Shown: piece by piece, positions 9,046 to 13,898 of the stretch
Position numbering within the stretch: position 1 is the first letter of the stretch
Layout: the number at the start of each line of letters is the position of its first letter
DNA from: Saccoglossus kowalevskii
Taxonomy: Eukaryota > Hemichordata > Enteropneusta > Harrimaniidae
DNA: 13,898 nt
Direction: 5' to 3'
Assembly: GCF_000003605.2 (NCBI RefSeq)
Contig: NW_003129876.1
Coordinates: forward strand, 4,184 to 18,081
Notes under the pieces: generated by a model
Seen by the model: only the letters and a program-made list of their open reading frames with translations
Told to the model about the DNA's origin: nothing
Database searches by the model: none
Program-made: the position numbers and the translations under genes

Positions 9046-9168
9046 ATGGCGATCGTACAGGGCACCCTCGTAGAGATGAATGCACGTATGCACCAAATAT
9101 ACAAGTTGAAGAATTTCATGAGCATTGATTCCACTTTTTTTTGTGGAAGATTTGTTTTACTTTCATAA
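9046..9168 (+). CDS. possible small ORF or first exon, function unknown
   Basis: ATG at 9046 lies in a good translation-start context (A at -3, G at +4: AATCATGG) and opens a 40-codon frame beginning MAIVQGTLVEMNARM, ending in TAA at 9166-9168. No domain is recognisable. Weak donors occur inside it (CTC/GTAGAG, CAC/GTATGC). Splicing from one of them to the strong acceptor at 9186 would make this the first exon of the small candidate gene ending at 9303. It may equally be a chance frame. Confidence 0.2.
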   Translation: MAIVQGTLVEMNARMHQIYKLKNFMSIDSTFFCGRFVLLS

Positions 9169-9186
9169 CCATGAACCTAATTTCAG

Positions 9187-9303
9187 CAGCATCAGCATTA
9201 CGAAGAATTCTTTCCTTTTACAAACACACCCGGCGCCAGCCTGTGCGCTCCCCCGTGGTGCAGCTATAACAACGCGGCGTCCCCGTTCACTTTAGAACAC
9301 TGA
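9187..9303 (+). CDS. possible terminal exon, GC-rich, function unknown
   Basis: The acceptor is good: a T-rich tract, a CTAAT branch-like word and TTTCAG at 9181-9186. After it comes a 117-nt segment much richer in G+C and CpG than its surroundings, then a canonical AATAAA at 9368. One frame continues to TGA at 9301-9303 with 38 codons (Q-H-Q-H-Y-E-E-F-F-P-F start; Ala-, Pro- and Cys-containing middle). A second frame ends near 9268 with a basic tail (RRILSFYKHTRRQPV...), and the third stays open to about 9294, so the true frame cannot be chosen from sequence alone. The given end assumes the first frame. I recognise no family. Confidence 0.3.
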   Translation, partial: QHQHYEEFFPFTNTPGASLCAPPWCSYNNAASPFTLEH

Positions 9304-9367
9304 GACGAGCTGCACACGGAGCTGTACACTGCTTAAGTATAGCATTATGTCAACACCATTCTCTTTC

Positions 9368-9373
9368 AATAAA
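9368..9373 (+). terminator. AATAAA polyadenylation signal candidate
   Basis: The hexamer AATAAA lies 65 nt after the TGA at 9301-9303, at a typical short 3' UTR distance, and is followed by a GT-rich stretch (GGTTATGTTTGCGAATGT), as expected of a downstream element. It supports the candidate terminal exon at 9187-9303. Confidence 0.4.
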
Positions 9374-10610
9374 TATACGGTTATGTTTGCGAATGTCGAT
9401 GACTAGAACATAATACCTAATTCAGGTTGCCTAGGAACACATTGTTGTTTTAAATATCAAGAAAGGTTATGACGTAGACATAAGTTGGACACAATGATAG
9501 AACAATTAAGTTTTCTGAAAATTTCTTTGTTTTTTATAATTTCAGAATAAAACCAAAAATCTGGTGAGTATAATATCAATTAGTAAATGCTATATGCAGT
9601 AATAATACAGACATAGCCTGAATATAGTTACATTATTAAAGTGTCAGTCCAAATACATATACAAGTGAGAAGGTGAAATGATATTTATTTCATGATAAGC
9701 AATAATTTTTCTGTGACCTATACAAATGAGAGAATTATTAGCTCTTAATGCCAGTCAATCATATTAAAATTATTACTTATTATAACCTTGATGTAATAAT
9801 TTTATATCATTTAAATTTGTATGAATTATTACAAGACAATTTCCCTCATCAAAATAATCTTTAAAACATACGATGTGGATAAAAACATTATTCTGATGAA
9901 ATTTAGTGAATTTAGTTCGCCATGATTGTTACAAACGCAGACATGAAACACAGTTCCTCCACACTGGAGTGTGCATAAAAGCACTTGACAGCGTTCATAC
10001 AAATACAACGAAATACGAAATATCATGTCACTGTTTGCTATTGTGTATGGACATGGCGAGGTTTAGGTATTGTGTCTGCTTATCTGAGGTCATCACTGAG
10101 GTCAACTTTCCCATTCAATGTATTCATATTTAAAGGATGTAAATCATATTATATACCTTGGTAAATAGCATTCCATGTACAGTTCGACACGCTCCGAATG
10201 CAGACAGGTCGTTAATTTTACTCTGTCATCCACACACCACGCTCTAGTACTATTGATACACACATGAATTGTGTATTTGTTGTTTGATATCTGACACTCA
10301 TTACCATGGCCACAATGTGTTCAGTATGGATGATTTATTAATGTTGAACCAGTTTTTTATAGCGTCACCCGAAAAGAAGCATATGGGAAAGATATGTGTG
10401 AGGACACACTCACTTACGTTCTCCAGCAAGCTAGCTTTTGCTAAAGATATTTATAAAAACAATAAAGTGTCACAATGGAAATATCTAATTATTGACTAGT
10501 ATTTGTTATAATACACTTTGTTTTAATAATTACTTTAAATAATCGAAACAGATTATAAGAGTGATGAACCTGCATTTACTAACTGTCACATATATCTACA
10601 CTATTATATA
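9374..10610. other. noncoding AT-rich sequence, no supported gene
   Basis: Two plus-strand frames (9906-10133, 75 codons; 10269-10499, 76 codons) and one minus-strand frame (9829-10026, 65 codons) are within chance length for this composition and show no domain or convincing splice frame. The right end (10500-10690) is extremely AT-rich and would be 3' UTR or flank of the minus-strand EF-hand gene. Confidence 0.5.
9765..9804. repeat. perfect 12-bp inverted repeat, AT-rich
   Basis: TAAAATTATTAC at 9765-9776 is the exact reverse complement of GTAATAATTTTA at 9793-9804, with a 16-nt spacer. A related word AATTATTAC recurs near 9826. It may be the inside of a small AT-rich foldback element, or chance in sequence of this composition. 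Confidence 0.45.
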
Positions 10611-10616
10611 TTTAAT
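10611..10616 (-). terminator. ATTAAA polyadenylation signal candidate (minus strand)
   Basis: The common variant ATTAAA lies on the minus strand about 90 nt beyond the stop codon of the EF-hand terminal exon. A second ATTAAA is at 10522-10527. The region is so AT-rich that either could be chance. Confidence 0.3.
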
Positions 10617-10705
10617 ATAAAACAAAATAATATTAATAATAATGTTCTAAAATGTTGAAAATATTTTAGATTAAAAAATAATATATAATAAAAGAAGTCG
10701 GAGCG

Positions 10706-10803
10706 TTATCTTCGCCGTTCACTCCCCAATACACATTTCTGTAGGTCCTGAAAGATGTCATCTTGAATGTCTTCTTTACAGAATTCGTTTAAATCAATAA
10801 ATC
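10706..10803 (-). CDS. terminal exon of an EF-hand calcium-binding protein, NCS/GCAP-like
   Basis: This would be the C-terminal end of a calcium-binding sensor protein. The minus strand reads CTCTAAACATTAACAG (branch-like word plus acceptor), then a 98-nt exon: two bases completing a split codon and 31 codons ending in TAA at 10706-10708. With a G supplied by the previous exon, the protein resumes as GFIDLNEF. That is exactly positions 6 to 13 of an EF-hand loop: invariant Gly6, Ile8, Asp9, and Glu12 as the bidentate calcium ligand, then the first hydrophobic residue of the exiting helix. The tail (CKEDIQDDIFQDLQKC, then a basic end with three Arg) resembles the last EF-hand helix and C-terminus of neuronal calcium sensors (visinin/hippocalcin type) and guanylate-cyclase-activating proteins. 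The exact family is inferred. Earlier exons should lie to the right on the minus strand; none was found up to 13898. A donor-like GTATTG after TGT inside the exon leaves open that it is not terminal. Confidence 0.6.
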
Positions 10804-12174
10804 CTGTTAATGTTTAGAGATAAATTTCATATTAATGTCACATTCTCAGAACAATGAAGAAAATAAAATTACATGCATCAAGATATCAACGTGTTCAATG
10901 CATCCATGTTTAAACCATATACATCAATACATAACTGCGAGCTAGTTCTGGAATGATAAAAATATGTTTTAAACTTTCATGCATTTTTTTGTTGGCCTTA
11001 AAATGGCCACAATTCGGCCATATTGAGTTGAATCATGAAATATATGCGCGTGCAATGAGTTCGATAAAATTCTGATGAATTTAAACACAGTGTCAATTTC
11101 AAACTACACGAGGAGTCACTCAGAAAGTTAAGAGCGAAATCTGCATCTCAGTCAATTGTGAATGGGATACACTGAGTTATAGCTGTTATAGTCAGAATGA
11201 TTTAAATTCAGATTATACTTGTCCGCCATTCGTCTCAAGTTAAATACGTGAGCGTGACATCAAAGCTGCTACACACGAAGATACATTTATGTCAAGTGCA
11301 TTACAAGATGTGGACATGGAGGACTTCAAATCATACCACAATTGTCGTCAACGCAACATGCAACGTAATTATTCGAATCTGATACCATTGAAGTTAAGCC
11401 AAAGACTCACACAAACCTCGCGCCTTTATTCTAGACAGTCATACTCTTAGTCAGCTGAATAATTTCAAAGGAACGCGCAGGTCTGTAGAGAATATCCATA
11501 TTTTTACTTAGTTGAAAGGACCGGACACCACGGCTGGTATGATGAAAAGATATGAGCGATTGGAAACCAGGAGTTCAACTTACAGTTACTAACTCGATGT
11601 CACGTTACTCACAGGAGCTGTCATTACATTGCATATTAATAATGCACACGTAATGAAATCAACATATATTCGCACGAAGTTGCGTTAAATGAGTAAAACT
11701 GGACGGAGCTTGAATTCCAACATATTTATCATCAGAATATGATCAATATCTACTACGATGACATCGTTAATTCACTTAAATAAACTAAAGACGTTGAATT
11801 CTGATGTCAGATCACGATTTTGCACGTGGCTGTTATTGGTTATGGCGAACAGGCAATCAATTTGGATTCAAAACTAATCACTCCATCGGCTTATATATGG
11901 TCTTCTCAATGCGCCGTGTTGATAGCAGTGTCTTTGGTACTGGATGTTTCTAAAGTATTTCACAAAGTGAACTAGTCAGTTAATTGGTATCGCAATCAAA
12001 GTAACTGAGTTAAATGGGAGTACTGTTACAACATGCGTTTTTTTAGTAACCAACAGTGGTTGTAATAGTGAAGGAGTCGTGTTCCCAAACTGTTCATTGT
12101 TGACAGAAATGACCTTAGTCGCCAACTAATGAAATGTCTATCAGCCTTAACTGTATCGATGACGTGTGTGTTAT
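10804..12174. other. probable intron or 5' flank of the EF-hand gene, no exon found
   Basis: This would be intron upstream of the EF-hand exon. I searched the minus strand for a previous exon ending in Asp-x-Asn-x-Asp-Gly at a donor and found none. A 57-codon plus-strand frame without a plausible start runs at about 11206-11378 behind an AAATTCAG acceptor-like word. A short plus-strand candidate also begins after TTTTTACTTAG near 11510. Neither has a recognisable product. Confidence 0.45.
11000..11025. repeat. solo GGCC hairpin related to the 641-1060 tandem core
   Basis: AAAATGGCC, a 7-nt loop, then GGCCATATTG matches the first and last parts of the tandem-unit core at 637-663 (AAAATGGCC ... 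GCCATTTTG). ATGGCC pairs perfectly with GGCCAT. The similarity is confined to the hairpin and its immediate flanks, so common origin is possible but not shown. Confidence 0.35.
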
Positions 12175-12189
12175 AGCGCCCTCTATGAA
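12175..12189 (-). promoter_or_regulatory. CTCF-like core (minus strand)
   Basis: Read on the minus strand, TTCATAGAGGGCGCT keeps the full right half of the CTCF consensus (TAGAGGGCGCT) but mismatches the left four positions, about 11 of 15 overall. It points toward the plus-strand CTCF-like site at 1533-1547. Confidence 0.25.
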
Positions 12190-12309
12190 GTACCAAAACA
12201 AACTTACGCATGTTTGAAAAAACAAAATGTCAATGATCATATTTTATAGCGAAACTGACAAGATTCCGCATTGAGATTTTCTAACCCCGTTTACTCCGCA
12301 AATATATTT

Positions 12310-12321
12310 AATTACGTAATT
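12310..12321. promoter_or_regulatory. AATTACGTAATT palindrome, PAR-bZIP/NFIL3-type site
   Basis: The perfect 12-bp palindrome contains TTACGTAA, the consensus bound by PAR-bZIP and NFIL3 (E4BP4) factors in animals. It lies in plain AT-rich sequence. No transcription start can be assigned, so its target is unknown. Confidence 0.3.
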
Positions 12322-12464
12322 TAAGTATTTAAAACATGAGAAACCATTAGGTGCAATCTATTGTTCGTTTTTCACTACCCCAATGGTAAATGTTTTCTAT
12401 CTCTTTGCACACATTTAGTTGGTATACTCTCCAGGCTTCGATTTAGTTCCGTTGGAATTCCTGA

Positions 12465-12710
12465 GTGCCGCACCGTGTCACAGGTGACTATCTGACTGAA
12501 ACGGTTCAATGTCAATACTGGCTATTTGTATTTTTGGCCGAGGCTAGCGTTGAACCTGCTTGTGGTAACGTGTGTACGTATTTTTGTAACTTTACTGAGC
12601 GTTTTATTTCCATTTTTGCACTAATTGGTGAATCGAAACCCATTGCGGCGATAACCACTACGACTAGTCTACGTGTACGGCCCAAATGTTTAAATTTATC
12701 GTTTCAGTGA
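12465..12710. other. CpG-rich segment open on both strands, possible exon
   Basis: This segment has clearly more CpG than its flanks and is open on both strands. On the plus strand 81 codons run from a GTG at 12465 to TGA at 12708-12710, with no ATG; the end reads TTATCGTTTCAG, itself an acceptor-like word. On the minus strand the frame is open from 12703 to TGA at 12512-12514, and an ATG at 12643 in good context (GCA before, G after) gives 43 residues beginning MGFDSPISAKMEIKRSV. The minus product looks more protein-like (basic and helical, with a hydrophobic V-V-V-V-I-A-A run before the Met). I do not recognise either with confidence. It could be a diverged dispersed element. Confidence 0.3.
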
Positions 12711-12763
12711 TTTAATTTTTCAGGCCATGTCAGAGTCTGAGATATGGCTTCAGAACAGCATAC

Positions 12764-12774
12764 AATAAAATAAA
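12764..12774 (+). terminator. two overlapping AATAAA signals
   Basis: AATAAAATAAA gives two overlapping polyadenylation hexamers about 55 nt past the TGA of the plus-strand frame at 12465-12710. They are followed by a GTGCCCGG stretch. They would fit a plus-strand transcript end here, if one exists. Confidence 0.25.
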
Positions 12775-13232
12775 GTGCCCGGTACTGAATAATAGCAGAC
12801 ACGTTATAAACATTTTTTTAACATTACGAATACATGTGCGTATATATGAACCGATCGGTGATATATGTATAGGTTATTACTTTAGGCGTGTCCCTTGATT
12901 ACTGATATCAACACTTTAAACTCTACACTATTTCCCTTGCCTGTTTTGTTTTCTTCACACATTATCGCCCTCAGAATTAAACCTCAACACTGTAATGGTT
13001 AGCACTTGGTGAGCGACAACTGAACATGTGTTCGTGGTACTAATGAACTAGTAGATCAATTCAAATTTACGCATATTCAATTTAAAAGTGTGCGTAATTG
13101 CAAGAGGTAATGTTGTTGTAAAATTACGATGGCACAATATATATTGTTTTTTTTTACATATGCATTGAACTATGCATTAGAAGTACGATGAAAAAGTGTG
13201 AGTTTACAGATGTAACGCCACTGTTTTAGTAG
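12775..13232. other. noncoding AT-rich sequence, no gene seen
   Basis: No open frame, RNA gene or convincing repeat was recognised here. Homopolymer T runs occur near 12813 and 13146. Confidence 0.5.
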
Positions 13233-13577
13233 GAGGTGGTTACAAGACTGGAGAACTGTGGATTTAAAAAAATATATAAAATTAAAAGATTCAGGAATCG
13301 ATTACATTGCCAGTACACAACGCTGAACGCATTCAGAAACTATGTGAACAAAATTGTCAATAATGCCACCACAGTGTGCTTGAGTTGTGTATATGATTCT
13401 TTGCATGTTGACCTCAATTCATGTCTTCAGCTGCTGGTATGTATGACTGTTTCAGTTTTGCCACGTTTCATATCGTTGAAAGTGTATGAATCCAACATAT
13501 TAGTATCTTATGTTTACTTTGCATACATAATTTCACGCGTAAGTGTAATTTTCCAAAAATTAAAACCCATATTATAA
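13233..13577 (+). CDS. possible terminal exon, function unknown
   Basis: A plus-strand frame of about 114 codons runs to TAA at 13575-13577 and has no early ATG. It opens immediately after TTTTAGTAG, which could serve as an acceptor (exon from 13233, an in-frame TAG lying just outside it), and ATTAAA follows the stop at 13626. The translation has a basic first third (KKIYKIKRFRNRLHCQY), a Cys-rich middle (CLSC, then further Cys) and a hydrophobic last third that could hold one or two membrane segments. I recognise no family. Strong donor-like words inside it (CTG/GTATGT near 13438 and CGC/GTAAGT near 13539) suggest a true exon might end earlier. A frame this long is at the edge of chance expectation for this composition, so confidence is low. 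Confidence 0.22.
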   Translation, partial: EVVTRLENCGFKKIYKIKRFRNRLHCQYTTLNAFRNYVNKIVNNATTVCLSCVYDSLHVDLNSCLQLLVCMTVSVLPRFISLKVYESNILVSYVYFAYIISRVSVIFQKLKPIL

Positions 13578-13625
13578 CATACAACATTAATTTGATATTT
13601 TTTATATTTACGGCTATACCTTTTT

Positions 13626-13631
13626 ATTAAA
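13626..13631 (+). terminator. ATTAAA polyadenylation signal candidate
   Basis: The variant hexamer ATTAAA lies 49 nt after the TAA at 13577 and is followed by TTTTTTGTTGT, a U/GU-rich stretch as expected downstream. It is weak support because the sequence is AT-rich. Confidence 0.25.
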
Positions 13632-13898
13632 GCACTACTTTTTTGTTGTACACGGCAAATAACGACATTTTACACATAATTACGACATATATAAATAAGC
13701 GTAAATATTTGTTTTATCTGCGAATGAAGAATGTTTGTGTTTGTGTGTCTTTCTTGTGAATGGAAACACTTGTGTAAACCTTACACTAACCGCTCAACAA
13801 CCATTAAATACCGTGGAATGCGCTACACAATACAGGTCAACACAGGGGTCAATTGTGTTTGAAGTAAAGACTGGCAACTTAGGTTCATGCCCTCAACA
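13632..13898. other. noncoding AT-rich sequence, no gene seen
   Basis: The right end of the window holds a short TGTTTGTGTTTGTGTGTC tract (near 13732-13750) and otherwise no recognisable feature. Confidence 0.5.

Noticed and set aside
9829-10499. Three overlapping or adjacent short frames (one minus, two plus)
   Set aside because: Their length is within chance, they show no domain, and no splice or promoter context supports them.
12026-12211. Minus-strand 61-codon frame starting MRKFVLVLH, considered as a signal-peptide exon
   Set aside because: The hydrophobic run is too short and is interrupted by His and Arg. A GTAAGT lies right after the ATG, so the frame is not a convincing first exon.
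1-13898. Prokaryotic defence system, CRISPR array, integrated virus or intact transposon
   Set aside because: There are no operon-like reading frames, no regularly spaced identical repeats, no reverse transcriptase, integrase or transposase motifs, and no long terminal repeats. Splice-framed exons point to an animal genome.

Overview
This is a eukaryotic window, almost certainly from an invertebrate animal. It is AT-rich, no long intact reading frame spans it, and the coding signal comes as short segments flanked by splice-site consensus. The best segment is a symmetric phase 1-1 immunoglobulin-domain exon, a typically metazoan gene structure. Degenerate tandem repeats with GGCC-centred hairpins behind a CGTCC-rich leader suggest a marine invertebrate, possibly a lophotrochozoan; that placement is a guess. 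I see no bacterial operon, rRNA, tRNA, CRISPR array, reverse transcriptase or recognisable transposase.

Left part (1-4125): noncoding sequence, a CGTCC-rich leader (493-534), and a degenerate tandem array with a period of about 117-140 bp (641-1060). A perfect 11-bp-stem hairpin follows (1265-1298). Next comes a compact promoter-like cluster (CTCF-like core, GC box, CRE-like site; 1533-1590) directly upstream of a 78-codon ATG reading frame (1655-1891), with AATAAA at 2225. The rest up to the Ig exon is unannotatable apart from a G10 run, a consensus CRE and a telomere-like fragment.

Middle (4126-9400): one convincing coding exon on the minus strand (4126-4449) encodes a single Ig domain resembling the first Ig domain of the IRRE family (Kirre/nephrin/KIRREL), with an additional CxxC pair. 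Upstream for the minus strand lies a short CpG-rich patch (6640-6760) with an ETS-type site and open frames on both strands. A small plus-strand candidate gene ends at 9303-9373 (acceptor, GC-rich terminal exon, AATAAA).

Right part (9400-13898): a 98-nt minus-strand terminal exon (10706-10803) starts inside an EF-hand calcium-binding loop and ends in a stop codon. It resembles the last EF-hand and tail of neuronal-calcium-sensor or GCAP-like proteins. Further right are a PAR-bZIP palindrome (12310-12321), a CpG-rich segment open on both strands (12465-12710), and an AT-rich plus-strand open frame (13233-13577).

The Ig and EF-hand exons read the same way, but nothing links them into one gene, and the preceding exons of both were not found. 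Most of the window is best read as intron and intergenic sequence of an intron-rich genome. I found no evidence for a new defence or mobile system. The most useful observations are coding exons too short for a length-based ORF search.
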